Shown one piece after another: positions 1 through 11,271 of a DNA stretch of 64,000 nucleotides (within the stretch, counting starts at the first letter, position 1; each line of letters begins with the position of its first letter). This stretch comes from Thereva unica. Taxonomy: Eukaryota > Arthropoda > Insecta > Diptera > Therevidae. The stretch covers positions 32,596,942 through 32,660,941 of the forward strand of contig OX465281.1 in the NCBI GenBank assembly GCA_949987705.1. Reading direction: 5' to 3'. The position numbers and the translations under genes were made by a program. The notes under the pieces are model-generated. The model was not told where the DNA came from. It was given only the letters and a program-made list of their open reading frames with translations, and made no database searches.

Positions 1-1655
1 CGAGCGGGCTAGTCTTGTGTTGCGGGAAAAGTATTGCCGTGCAGGCAGGAGGTCCTGAATTTCGGTGGAACAGTCGCCATGGTAATAGCGATAAAGTATG
101 GAGAGGGCTGCTACATTCCTACGGTGGCTCAAGGTGTCTATGGAGGCGCGAAAGGGGCCATCACCAATGAGTTTGAGGGCACGATTTTGCACCTTGTCGA
201 GACAAGCCAAGGTGGTTTTTGGGGCGCCTGCCCAGATATGTGAGTTGTATTCGAGGCGCGGCCGAATGTAGGATTTGTATATTGTAGCCAATGCGGCTGG
301 CTGGAGGAGGAACTTGCATCTCTTGAGAAATCCAAGGTATTGGGAGGCTTGTTTGGCGATTTGGAATATGTGATCGTTCCATCGCAGATGCTCCGTTAAA
401 GTTACCCCTAGGATGTTGAGAGTTGAGTCAGCCGTTAGATTCTCTCCATCCACCGAGACAGGAGGAAGGTCGGTACAATTTTTGTTGGAGATCAGACAGT
501 GCTTCGTTTTTGTGGCATTGAATTCGACGCGGTTCATTTCGCCCCAATGAAGAATCGATTCTATATCCCGGTTGATCGAAGCCGACATCAGTTGACGGTG
601 GTAAAGACAAGGTCTGGCACGTGCTTGTCTTATATTGTCGAAGGAGTAAGAGAAATTCAGAGTACCGTCATCAGCGAAGCAGTGAAGTGGGTTGGAGGGG
701 ATTGAGAGCAGATCATTAATGAAGATTAGAAAAAGTGCGGGTGAAAGAATTGACCCCTGGGGAACTCCGGCCGAAATGGCGTGGGGGTTGGATTCGACGC
801 CATCCAATACTACCTTGATTGAACGGCATGAAAGAAAGCTCTTAATCCAGTTCCTTAGAACTAAGTGTATACCAATAGCTTGGAGTTTATTCAACAGAGC
901 TGGGTGCCATACTCTGTCAAAAGCCTTTGATATATCTAGAGCAACTAGGCTAGACTCACCAAAGCTGTGAATGCTTTGGTTGATACGCTCGGTTAAACAC
1001 ACAAGCAGATCGCCAGTAGACCGTTTAGATCTGAAGCCGTATTGCCTGTCGTGTATAATTTGGTTGGATTCTAGATATTTCATCAGCCTTTTATTGATTA
1101 TTGTCTCCATGATTTTGGAGAGAACAGAAGTAATTGCTATTGGGCGGTAGTTTAAGGGGTCGCTGGCTTCACCTTTTTTTGGGATTGGCTGAACATGAGC
1201 TAGTTTCCAAGAGTCGGGATACACTCCGGAGAAGTAAGACAGGGCAAAAAGTTTGCGCAGAGGTTTAGCCAAAGGTGAGGCACATTTTTTAAGTACCATA
1301 GGGGGGATTTTGTCGGGACCAGTGGATTTGTTGGCGTCGAGTTCTTTGAGACACCTAAACACCTCGCGAGTCCTGAAGTGAACTCCGTCCATTGAGTGGG
1401 TGGTATTCTCGAGAGTGGGGGGTGACATAGCAGCATCGGGTAAAGAAGAATTTGCGGCGAACAGAGAAGCTAATAGGTCGGCCTTGGGTTTGCTTTCTGT
1501 TATCACTTCCTTGTTGTGAATAAAAGGAGGTGTTGAGGAGGAAGTAAAATTCTTCTTGATGGCAGTTACCAAGGACCAGAAGTTTTTGCTGCCTGTAGTG
1601 GAGTTAAGAATCTTACTTCTCAATCTATCATCACATGATGATTTGACATTTGAAA
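1..1655 (-). mobile_element. LINE-A copy (i): decayed non-LTR retrotransposon, EN-RT linker to C-terminal part
   Basis: Read on the minus strand, this matches the two other LINE-A copies in the window (near 12400 and 45000-54580) almost base for base over long stretches, and it encodes the same reverse transcriptase. Order on the minus strand: linker (about 1655-1300), RT palm (about 1150-700), C-terminal part (below 400). Many stops and frameshifts break the frame into pieces under 80 codons, so it is dead. It runs off the left edge of the window. Similarity stops near 1655, where flanking DNA begins. The RT belongs to the CR1/Jockey group: FADD-type catalytic box in the better copy and no RNase H. 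Confidence 0.85.
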
Positions 1656-2369
1656 TGCTCGATGGCAAATACATTCATATCAGTAACAGAGCTGGGCATA
1701 CCACTATCTCTATAGCGGAAGCAACTTTACCTTTTTATGCGTGAGCGAGTATGCCCATGTAGTAGGCGTATTTTTCAACACGAAGCGAGAGCGTGTCATA
1801 ATTATACCGGGTGCATTTGACGGTGCTAAAATGCCAACTAATTTATTTTTACTCGGTTTGATTGATTATATTCAATTCATCAAGAACGATTACGTGTTTG
1901 ACTCGGTCGGTGGGACTTTATCGCTCTGATTGCCGTTTAGCTAGCATAACTTGTTTTTCTAGAGCGAGCCAGCAATGGCAGAGCTGTGTAGAGACGGCGC
2001 CATCTCTTATCGAATATCTGCCTACTGTCGTGGAAATCTATTCTGACCGTCCTTGCCCTTTCTTCAATGATGATTCTCTAATTCAACTTTAAGTACAAAA
2101 TAACACTCAAGTACTTACATATCTGATCGGGATAGGCTACATCCTCGACCATTAGTTCCAGATACACTTCAATCGGGGATATTTGTTCATTTCGTGCAAA
2201 AGTCCAGATCTGTCTTTCCTGTGCTATGAAATGTTATGAAAAATATTATAAAGAAACCCAATCATAGTACAACAAACTTTCAGTTCTAAAATTGAAACAA
2301 CATTACACTCATATATACATTCACACTCGGTCTGCCAAACAATGTAGTCAACTGCATCCAAGTATAAAG
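1656..2369. other. Unassigned stretch between LINE-A and the gypsy element
   Basis: I see no coding potential beyond short chance frames, no RNA gene and no clear terminal repeat. The sequence CAGAGCTGGGCATACC near 1689 resembles a hAT-type terminus, but I found no inverted partner, so I do not call an element. Confidence 0.4.
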
Positions 2370-2373
2370 TGCC

Positions 2374-3154
2374 TATTGGTTTTGGTCGAGTCCACTTTAT
2401 CAACTTCCAATGTAATTCTTCTTTAAACTTTCAGACTTTTATTAACACGATTCGATTTAAACTTTCAGACTTTTATTTATTTATTTTTATAAATTGTTAC
2501 ACTTCTTAATATATATCACATTTATCGCTACTCTTTTATTTAATCCTTACTAATATTATAAATGCGAAAGTAACTCTGTCTGTCTGTCTGTCTGTCTGTA
2601 TGTTACGCTTTCACGCCTAAACCGCTGGACCGATTTTGATGAAATTTGCAACAGACATAGTTTAGACCTTGGAGACGGACATAGGCTATTTTTTTTTGGA
2701 GAAAAAAGGGTTGAAGGGGGTGAAATGGGGTTCAATAAGTTGTAAGGGGATTTATTTTCTTTACTTTTTTTCTATTGTATAAAAAGTAACTGACTGAAAG
2801 ACAACGCACAACCTAAACCGCTAGAGCTAAAGGGCTGAAATTTTTGACAGTGCATCCCTAGCGATTTTTCGAAATTCATCCCCTAAGGGGGTGAAATGGG
2901 TTTTTTCACAACTGCTAAAGCTATAAGGCTGAAATTTTGACAGTACATCATCGTCCGGTATCGTGTCTCGTATACTATATATTAACCAGCGCTTATTTTA
3001 TTTTATTTTTATTGTCAAAACGTCAAGAACTTCTATTTTTAATTTATTTGACAAAACCCAATTTATTATTTTTACTTAGCTCCAGTCGACTAGGTTTTTA
3101 TAACCAATCTCCTTGGCTAAGTAAGACCGGAAGTAGTAGGACGATGTCCCTACA
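2374..3154 (-). repeat. 3' LTR of the gypsy element, interrupted by a Helitron
   Basis: LTR sequence occupies 2374-2543 and 2971-3154 (170 + 184 = 354 bp), identical by eye to the other LTR. The intervening 427 bp is a foreign insertion. A polypurine tract (GGGAGGGGAGTA on the minus strand, about 3155-3167) lies directly inside the LTR, as expected for plus-strand priming. Confidence 0.9.
2544..2970 (+). mobile_element. Non-autonomous Helitron, Lep1-like
   Basis: The insertion lies exactly between A and T of the LTR (A at 2543, T at 2971), with no target duplication; this A^T insertion is the mark of rolling-circle Helitrons. The 5' end TCCTTACTAATATTATAA matches the remembered start of Lep1-type insect Helitrons. 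A TCTG microsatellite follows (about 2576-2598). The 3' end is CTCG instead of the usual CTRR, and I see no strong terminal hairpin, so the 3' terminus is unusual. No Rep/helicase is encoded. Confidence 0.8.
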
Positions 3155-3175
3155 TACTCCCCTCCCAGCGTAGCG

Positions 3176-4545
3176 TTACATGAAGTGTACCGAGCGAAGT
3201 GATGCTGCTTCAACGTCTCGGTCACACTCAAATGCAGGTTTCAGTCGATCAATAGATATCGACTTATTTGTGCCATTTAGGTTGACGACAAAATGTTTAC
3301 GTAATCTTTTGATTACCTTGAATGGCCCTTCGTATGGTGTTTCAAAAGGCCGCCGAACACGATCGGTACGTATGAAAACGTATTCCGCATTCTCTAAGGC
3401 GTTTGGCACGTACACATCGTTTTGTACTGATTGTCGGGGTTGTGTTGCCGCCAGACCTTTCATGTGTGTGCGAAGACGCGTTAGAAATTCTGAGTGCTCT
3501 ATCGGGTTCTCATCCGTTGGGATGGAAATTGAATTGGGGAGCCTCAGATTCTGTCCATAGACAAGCTCTGCTGGTGAGCATTGTAAATCGGTTTTAATTG
3601 CCGAGCGAATACCTAATAAAACAAAGGGCAAATCCTCACTCCAATGAGTAGTGTTGTCCCTTGCCATTAAGGCCGCTTTCAGTTGTCTATGGAACCGCTC
3701 AACCATCCCATTTGCTTGTGGATGGTAGGCGGTAGTCCGTATTCTATGTGTACCTAGAAGTCTTGTGACTTCATTGAATAATTTTGATTCAAATTGCGAC
3801 GCTTGATCTGTTGTAAGTTCAAGTGGTGCGCCAAATCTTGGTACATACTCGGTGACAAAATGTTTGGCCACCGTAGTAGCAGAGATGTCTCGCATTGGAT
3901 ATGCCTCCGGCCATCTCGTAAATCGGTCTACGATTGTTAGGATATATGAATATCCTCGAGATGGGGGCAATGGTCCAACAATATCCATATGGATATGTTC
4001 AAATCTATTATTTGGTGGGTTAAAAGCTTCATGTGGAGATTTGGTATGTCTCGAAACTTTAGATTTTTGGCAACCTATGCAGGATCTAGACCAGTTGTTA
4101 CAGTCTTTATTGATCGCTGGCCAAAAATATTTTTTAGTAATAGCTTGCCTTGTGGCACGTATGCCTGGATGCGACAAGCTATGTTCAGCATTGAATGCTA
4201 ATTTTCTTAATGATGAAGGTATGTATGGGCGTAATGTACCCGGGCTAATCTCACACCAAACTTCATGAGGTGTGAAAGGAATTGGTGTGAGTATTAGTTT
4301 TACCTTCGAGCTACTACTGGGATGCTCTTGGAGTCGTTGTAACTCTTTGTCACCTTCTTGTGCTTTCGCCAGATGTGGCAAATCGAAGGTGATTGTGTCA
4401 ACGTTGTCGGCCGCTAATGAGCGAGATAAATAATCTGCGACAACGTTTTGTTTCCCAGAGACATGTCTGATGTCTGTTGTGAACTGGGAAATTAGGCTCA
4501 GGTGTCTTGTTTGGCGGGGAGATCTTTCGGTTTTTGTGTGAAGGG
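3176..4545 (-). pseudogene. pol: gypsy pol, part 2: RNase H end and integrase
   Basis: This continues pol after the frameshift near 4550. The RNase H end lies at about 4545-4385, followed by an open frame of about 400 codons (3176-4381) with a complete integrase. That frame has the HHCC zinc domain (HPGIRATRQ; CIGCQKSK) and the DDE core: D in HMDIVGPLPPSR, D in TTDQASQFES, E in MVERFHRQLK. It ends 22 bp from the 3' LTR. The integrase itself shows no internal stop; the single lesion is the upstream frameshift. Confidence 0.9.
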
Positions 4546-4551
4546 CATGTA

Positions 4552-6315
4552 TTAAAGGTCAGTGTAGACCACGAAATTTCTTCCTTCAACAAAGTACCGA
4601 AAATGTTTTATTGCTGCAAAGATTGCGAGTAGTTCGCGATCAAATGCAGAATAATTTCGTTCAGCAGATGATAGCTTCTTAGAAAAGAACGCTAATGGTT
4701 GCCATCTGTGACCGTTAAATTGTTCCAGCACAGCTCCGATAGCAAAATCGGAAGCGTCAGTTGTGACACTATATTTAGCATCCTCTAGTGGGTGTATCAG
4801 CATCACTGCTGCAGCCATTGCGGCTTTCACGTCGAGGAATGCTTGTTGGCATTCTGCGGGCCAAGGAAGTTGTTCCTTATTTTTGGTTGTTGATGAACAA
4901 TTGAGGAGTTCCCTCAAGTGTTCATTGATCGGTACTAGCAGTTGTGCTAGTTTAGGAATAAATCGGTGATAGAAGTTCACCATTCCTACAAATTTTTGAA
5001 TTTGTTTAACTGTTGTTGGAGTTGTGAGGTCACTAATTGCTTGGACTCGTTCGGGTGATGGAAGGATTCCATCCTTGCCGATACTATGTCCCAAAAAGTT
5101 GATCTCACTGACCCCAAAAACGCATTTTGATAATTTTATTGTTAAACCAAAATTATCAAGGCGTTTAAACAGTAATTCGAGGTGAGTGAGATGCTCATCC
5201 TCGGATTTACTAGCGATAAGTATATCGTCTAGATAGACATAAACGAAGTCTAAGTCTCTTGTGACTTCGTTCATAAATCTTTGAAATGACTGGGCTGCAT
5301 TTCTTAACCCAAATGGCATGCGAGTAAACTCAAACAAACCAAAAGGTGTTATTATGGCAGTCTTATGCACGTCTTCTTGTGCAATGGGGATGTTATGATA
5401 CGCACGTACCAAATCCACCTTCGAAAAAATCGTGCATCCGTGAAGGTTCACAGAAAAATTGTGAATGTGCGGGATTGGATATCTATCCGGCACTGTGACT
5501 GCATTAAGGCGACGGTAGTCGCCGCATGGCCTCCAATCATTTGTATCCCGTTTAGGGACCAGATGAAGTGGAGATGCTGCGGGAGACGACGATGGTCGAC
5601 AAATCCCTAGTTGAACCATATGTTCAAACTCCAATTTCGCCACCTTGAGCTTCTCAGGATGAAGTCTACGAGCGGTAACGAAAGGTAATTGCCCATTAGT
5701 AACAATGTGGTGTTGCACATTGTGTTTAACCGGTAGGTTAAAATTTGGTGGTTGTGTTAATGAAGCGTACTTCATTAACAATATTTTATATTTGCCAAGA
5801 TGTTGGCATTCAAAGCTCTCGAGTATATACTCACTAGTAGTACAGACATCAGTCCGCAGACTGGTCTGTGAGTCTACTAATTCTCGATGTTTAAAATCGA
5901 GAATGAGCTCGAACTTTGTGAGAAAGTCCGCACCGAGTATAGCTTTGTTGGTGTTGGCTATGATGAAGTTGTGGATGAACCGTCGGCGAAGACCTAGGTT
6001 CAGTTCCAGCAACTTCGCGCCAAAAGTTTGGATCGTGGATCCATTTGCGGCCCGCAGAAGCAAATTAGGGCATGTTGTTTGTACCCTAAACGTGTGCTTC
6101 GGAACTAATGATATGTCCGCGCCAGAATCGATTAAAAAATCGAGCTGGTTGTGCTGGTCGCGGACAAATAATCTGCACGAGCGTCTCTGCTGAGAGACGC
6201 CCGCGGATGTGGCGACTCCCCGCCAATTTAATTTTTTGGAGGATGGGCCCCCTTCATCTTTCGGTCCTTCTTGGCTGTAGAGCCAGGACCCTTGAAGGCA
6301 CACGGCGGGGTGCAC
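4552..6315 (-). pseudogene. pol: gypsy pol, part 1: protease, reverse transcriptase, RNase H start
   Basis: This open frame of 587 codons carries an aspartic protease motif ([13 protein letters not shown], about residue 63), a Ty3-type reverse transcriptase with the catalytic box YLDDIL (about residue 360) and the beginning of RNase H ([20 protein letters not shown]). It stops immediately after the RNase H residues VYTD, where the usual HKPL is missing. The downstream coding continues in another frame, compatible with a 3n+1 deletion (7 nt fits the frame arithmetic and the motif spacing). The start is by frameshift from gag, not by its own ATG; the first in-frame codons overlap the gag end. 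Confidence 0.9.
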
Positions 6316-7759
6316 CGCTCTGCCCCACTGCCGTAGCGGTAGTGGTAGTAGCAGAGCGTCCCCGGTAGCGCTTGTGCAGATGAAGGTTTGGGTTTGGTGG
6401 AGTTACTGGTCCCTGCTGATGGCGCCTTTGGTTGACGAACCGGTGATCGGCCCCATTGCCGTGGACCAGCAGACCCTCTCGCCGACTCCTGGCCCTGGCC
6501 TTGCCCTCTCCCCAACACAAGTGTTCGCAATTGCTGCACGTCGCGTTGGAGAGACTGCACGGCCCGCTCCAAGGACGACGAGTTTCTCACCTCCGACACC
6601 TGAGCTTGTGTGGATTGGTGAGATGTCACTTCCCACACTTTGTCTGCCAATTTAGACAGTTGCCCCAGAGTCTGGTCTGAGGACGCAGCGAGCACCACTT
6701 GTATGTCTTTGGGAAGACGCCGTTCCCAAAGACCCCTGATGAGTCCCTCGCTCTTGCCAAGGCTGTCCCCAGCCGGACTCTGTAAACCCCTTAAAAAGTC
6801 GGAGGGTTTTCTATCACCGGGCTCATGCGCCGCCAGCAGCTGCTCGAGGCGGTTTCTCGTCGATAACCCGTATCGCTCGAGCAACAACCTCTTAGCATCA
6901 GCATAGCTGGCGGTGTTGAGGTCCGGGAAGGCATGCAGCAAAATTCTCGCGGCTTCTGTGGGCAGCGTTGACCACTGACATATAGAATGGACTGCTTATG
7001 AGAAATTTTTCATGGCACCAATTTGTTCCATAGGCTACAAACCTTTTTTTACTCCATGTAAACACCGGAATCACTTTTGAAATTTACATTTTTTTAAATA
7101 CGTACTTAAAACATTAAAACAACACAAATATTTTGTTTAAAAAAATTAATAAACACTATTTTCACTTTTTCACTTTTTAAAATGCCTTTTTTTCATTAAT
7201 TTGCAAATTTTATGTGTATCTGATTTAAGTTCTCAACGCCTGTCTTAGCAACTGACATTCTCACCGGGGGCTTATGGGGAAAAGAGCAAAAGATATAAAC
7301 ATCACTATACCGGTCTATTTTTTTCTAATTGATTTAACGCAAAAGATATAAACATCACTATACCCGTCTATTTTTTTCTAATTGATTTTATTTCTGAGTG
7401 CTTCTGTCAGTTTGGGGGCTTATGGATGAGCGAGCGACTATACCTTTTTGGTGCCATCGGTTTGTATGGGAATAATTGCTGATGAGCAGTCCATTATTAT
7501 ATGTCAGTGGCGTTGACACAATGTGCGAAAGTTTTGTTTTGTCGGACGTGATTTGATTCAGTCCGAACTGAGCTTCAGCCTGGTAGAACCAGACTGCCGG
7601 GTCACTTTGCTGGAATTCGGGCAGGTTGAACCTTGCCGTGGAGGCCACGTCAACCTCTGCCCGGACCCTGCGTCGACTCGGCAGCCCTTCCACCAGGCTG
7701 TCCAACGACTCGTCCATATCAACCACAAATGAGTTGTCAAAAAGGTTCTGTCTTTCCAT
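6228..7759 (-). pseudogene. gag: gag of the gypsy element, split by a MITE
   Basis: Gag, the capsid/nucleocapsid protein of the retrotransposon, is in two blocks: 7759-7510 (N-terminal, starting ATG) and 6972-6228. Between them lies the 537-bp MITE at 6973-7509 with an 8-bp duplication. The 545 nt added (537 + 8) account exactly for the change of frame between the blocks, so the uninterrupted gene would have been about 328 codons. The C-terminal block ends with a Cys-His motif (CYYHYRYG followed by ERCTPPC), C-x2-H-x9-C-x3-C, characteristic of CsRn1-clade Gag rather than the common CCHC knuckle. gag overlaps pol by about 88 nt, with pol in the -1 frame relative to gag, consistent with -1 frameshift translation. 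Confidence 0.85.
6973..7509. mobile_element. 537-bp MITE inserted in gypsy gag
   Basis: The terminal inverted repeats begin CACTGACATATA at both ends and continue imperfectly to about TGGACTGCT. The perfect 8-bp target duplication GCGTTGAC is at 6965-6972 and 7510-7517. An 8-bp duplication fits the hAT or P superfamilies; the termini are not the typical CAG/TAG of hAT, so I leave the family open. Internally there are two tandem units of about 56 bp (about 7286-7388) with the core AAAGATATAAACATCACTAT. No coding capacity. Confidence 0.88.
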
Positions 7760-8070
7760 TTAACCAAATACCAAAACAATCAAGGAAATAAGTACCGTAA
7801 TAAAATAAGTACTGTTTCTGATCTAAACAGTAAGTCAATCCACAAACAAGAAAAAAAATTTTAAAATTCAAAGAATTAAATAATTAAATATTTTCTTTAA
7901 AACCAATTAATAAGAAATTAAATATGTAAATCAATTAATCTTTTAAATATTTATGTATAAACTCTTATCTTAACACTTCTTCTTCTTATTGGGAATCCCT
8001 TTACGTAATATTTATCCAAACTTGAATGAAGTGTTGAAATTTTCTTTCCTTTTTCTTTGTCCCACTAGGG

Positions 8071-8084
8071 AGTCGGGGTCACCA
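8071..8084 (-). promoter_or_regulatory. Primer-binding site of the gypsy element (tRNA-Trp type)
   Basis: On the minus strand the sequence TGGTGACCCCGACT begins 2 nt after the 5' LTR. It starts with TGG (complement of the tRNA CCA tail) and matches, from memory, the tRNA-Trp-type primer sites of the CsRn1/Kabuki clade. The tRNA assignment is from knowledge of the clade; the position and the TGG start are directly visible. Confidence 0.75.
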
Positions 8085-8086
8085 CT

Positions 8087-8440
8087 TATTGGTTTTGGTC
8101 GAGTCCACTTTATCAACTTCCAATGTAATTCTTCTTTAAACTTTCAGACTTTTATTAACACGATTCGATTTAAACTTTCAGACTTTTATTTATTTATTTT
8201 TATAAATTGTTACACTTCTTAATATATATCACATTTATCGCTACTCTTTTATTTAATATACTATATATTAACCAGCGCTTATTTTATTTTATTTTTATTG
8301 TCAAAACGTCAAGAACTTCTATTTTTAATTTATTTGACAAAACCCAATTTATTATTTTTACTTAGCTCCAGTCGACTAGGTTTTTATAACCAATCTCCTT
8401 GGCTAAGTAAGACCGGAAGTAGTAGGACGATGTCCCTACA
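8087..8440 (-). repeat. 5' LTR of the gypsy element
   Basis: The LTR is 354 bp. On the minus strand it begins TGTAGGGACATCG and ends next to the primer site. It contains an internal 19-bp direct repeat (TTTAAACTTTCAGACTTTT) twice, about 35 bp apart. The outer flank carries the TGCC target duplication. It ends AATA rather than the canonical CA; this boundary is set by the end of similarity between the two LTRs. Confidence 0.9.
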
Positions 8441-8639
8441 TGCCCTCAGCAACAATCCCAAAGAACTCGGTCTGTCCTTCATCCAACTGCATTTGAAGCT
8501 CTTAACTTTTAAGCGATTCCACCATTTACTTCCATATGAAATCCTTTCCTTAGGCAACAATAAAGTGGGATAAAACTCGTCGAGTTCAGTCCTTGTTCGC
8601 AATCTCGACCAAGTACAACCAGGAATCTTATCTTCCATT

Positions 8640-8800
8640 TTTTCGTGCCCTCCTCCTGCTCAATAAGCAGCAAATATCCTTGCCATATACCGACACCGTC
8701 TGAATCCGAACAGTCATATCGGGATTCATTCAGAGAAAACTTTCCCCATTGATGGAGCAGAGCAGCATTCCCCTGGGATTGGGATGTACGAATTGAGGAG
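8640..8800 (-). pseudogene. Possible Tc1/mariner transposase fragment
   Basis: A minus-strand open frame (8509-8934) contains GKFSLNESRYDCSDSDGVG followed by W. This resembles the region around the first catalytic aspartate of Tc1-type transposases (consensus of the type FSDESRF...DGR...VW). Here the catalytic D would be N. No other domain, no inverted repeats found. It is a short decayed remnant at best, and chance similarity is possible. Confidence 0.35.
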
Positions 8801-10036
8801 GTGTTATCAAGGTATTTTCTTCCTTTATGAAAAGAAATTGCTGAAGTTGTATGAATTCTGAGAAAGCATAGACGAAGAACGATGATTTTGTGGCATTCTT
8901 GAGTAGCTATGCAAAAGCTATAAATTATCTTCATTTTTTAGCATAGGTGGAAGGATGATGCGGACTTTTTATATTCAATGGAAGTGTTTCCTCCATTGTT
9001 CGGCGGATGTTCTGCATATGCGAGCTTTTTTAGGAGTAGAAGTTTTCAATTGAAACATCCAAAACCTTGTCATCGGTAGGGATTTTTTTTTCGGGCTTGC
9101 TTGATATATAGTCTTCGACCAATAATGATTGGTCATAGTCAAAATTTGGAGCTTTTCTCTATTGTTGTTGATAAGAGAAATTTAAAATTGATTTTCATAC
9201 TTTTTTGCAAAATCATTTTTGAGTTTCATTTTCTTTGCAAAATTTTATGTTGTTTTCAGTTATTGTTGAGGATTTCTTTATTCCATGGAAGAAAAATAGC
9301 ATAAGCAGGATAAATTTGCTTTTTCTAGAAAGAAAACCTCAAAAGAAGTGAATATCATGAAAAATAAGAAGCGAACTTGCAACGCTTAATATTCATTTAC
9401 ACTCCCACTTTATAATCTTTAGCACTTAGGAAACCGTGGGGTGTCCTAATACTTTATCAAAACATGGGTGCGGTACAGATAACGGACCAGGTGCCTGAGA
9501 GCAGACTAAAAGAGGAAGATCTTTCACCTTTACGAATAACTTCCGTTTTGTGCCCAGCAAGCGTCAGACCAGGTTGTCCTGTACACCTTCGGCCCATCCG
9601 ATCCGATCCACAATGGTGTGACTTATCTCGGTACTTTGGCGTATCTAGTGTGATCAATTCGCGAGTTGAAGCATTTTTGTCATTAAGGATTATCAAAGCA
9701 AAGGTTCTCAAATCTTTCACATATCACCCGACGGAAAGTTTGTCTATTTTACTGAGAGTGCATATCGGCCTAGAGAACGAAAGAACCCCTGAGGGGTTGT
9801 TCGGCTTTGGTAGGAACACAAGGGTCTGTTGCTTCCATTACTAAGAGGAAACTGCCCTTTCAGAAACGTCGTGAAAACTTCAGCTGTTGCGTTATTGTGG
9901 CTGCTAATTTAACTGATTTATTGGTTAGTCGATAGAATGTAAGTCAAGCAATTTCATCGTTAGCAACAGCATCTTGCGTCATCCACAAAATCCATCCGGC
10001 AACAACTTGGCGATGGTAGACTACGTTCTGATCAAC
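8800..10036. other. Unassigned stretch
   Basis: I see no recognisable element. Open frames such as 9464-9844 show no motif and no codon periodicity I can judge by eye. Probably old transposon or intergenic DNA. Confidence 0.4.
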
Positions 10037-11156
10037 CCATGATTCCGATTATCGCTCAAAGACGTACGGGCAATGCGTAGGACCGATTGCCGTTCGGACC
10101 ATTATCTTGTTCGAGCGAAATTACAAATGCGATTACAAAGAACGAAGAAAAAGGCACCACCACCAGCCGAGAAGAAGTGGGCGTACCTACGGACCCGAGA
10201 TATCGGGCGAGAGTTTCAAATGCCATTATCCAACAGGTTCGCGGTGCTCGCAATACCGGACGATATCGATATAGAAGAAAGACAATTGTCGGAGTCTATT
10301 GTCGAGTGTGCAATGGAGCTGTGTTCACCTATCCGTAAACGGACGCAGCCATGAATCTCGGACAGCCATCTGGACCTCGTCGATCAGCAGAGCAATACCG
10401 ACGATTGAACAAAGAAGTTCGACAGAAAATGAAATCGGAACGAGAAGCGTACTGGAACATTATTGCGGCTGATATGGAAGAAGCGGCGTCGAAGCCCGAG
10501 TACCAGACGTTGTACCAGAAATTCCGGCGGTTAGGCAAACGACAACATTAAAAAACCGGATGGAATTTTCGTGATCTCTCCGAAAGAATTCTTCCACCAG
10601 CTGTACAACCACGATCCGCCACAAGGTCCAGCACACGAACCGCCTATTATCGAACAGCCGTCGAATCAGTTTCTCGATACCGAACCGACAATTATCGGGG
10701 TGAAGGCCAAGGAAGAGACCAAGTAGCCGCCGAAATGTTCAAAGCCGGAGGTGATATCTTATCACAACCCCACGTCCTAATAACACACAAATGGCATTCG
10801 GATCGTGTCCCGTCGGCGTGGAAAAAAACGATCGTTGTTCCAATTTTGAAGAAAGGCGACAATCGGGAATGCAAGAATTATCGCGGTATTAACCTCCTTT
10901 CGATCGTCGGCAAAGTATTTACGATAACCATTCAATCGAGGCTACAGAAACATCGAGAGCAAACGAGCCGGAAAGAACAAGCAGTATCGCAATATCGAGG
11001 ACGACCTAAAGAATCAACGATTATCAGTTACCGAGGCTCGAGACGTGTCGCCCGAAACCGGCAAAAATGGAAACGAATTTTGAATCGAGTTCGAGACCCA
11101 GCGGCACCGACAGCAGTGTATCCGTTGCGGGGACGTCTCACTCGGACCGCCAGCTA
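10037..11156 (+). mobile_element. Internally deleted RTE-like LINE
   Basis: Plus-strand frames, broken by shifts, give the end of an AP-type endonuclease (RRTDCRSDHYLVRAKLQ), a linker, then the start of a reverse transcriptase (VPSAWKKTIVVPILKKGD; CKNYRGINLLSIVGKVF). Soon after, the sequence jumps to what looks like the extreme C-terminus (RNRQKWKRILNRVRDP). The RT core between them is missing. The motifs match the family whose endonuclease start sits at 62885-64000. The clade (RTE/BovB-like) is inferred from motif wording only. Confidence 0.7.
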
Positions 11157-11271
11157 ACGGATCAAAGAAAGAAGACTATGTGGTTAATGTCTAACCCTAC
11201 CTCCGCCAATTGACGCTTTGAACTTTTGTTGTAGGCCCTTTTGTTGTCTTCTGTTATCTTCTCTATTGCCA

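Larger units (their letters stand above)
2374..8440 (-). mobile_element. Ty3/gypsy LTR retrotransposon, CsRn1-type
   Basis: The element is delimited by two LTRs (2374-3154 including a Helitron, and 8087-8440) and a 4-bp target duplication TGCC at 2370-2373 and 8441-8444. On the minus strand the order is 5' LTR, primer-binding site, gag, pol (protease, reverse transcriptase, RNase H, integrase), purine tract, 3' LTR. Two features place it in the CsRn1/Kabuki clade: a Gag zinc motif of the C-x2-H-x9-C-x3-C type, and a primer site that appears complementary to the 3' end of tRNA-Trp. The LTRs look identical by eye once the Helitron is subtracted (354 bp each), so the insertion is recent. It is nevertheless inactive: gag is split by a MITE, pol is frameshifted in RNase H, and one LTR is interrupted. 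Confidence 0.93.

Noticed and set aside
3180..4268. Plus-strand frames of 126 and 138 codons
   Set aside because: They are shadows of the integrase gene on the other strand.
9464..9844. 126-codon plus-strand frame
   Set aside because: No motif, no neighbouring element, and a composition that does not look like a selected protein.
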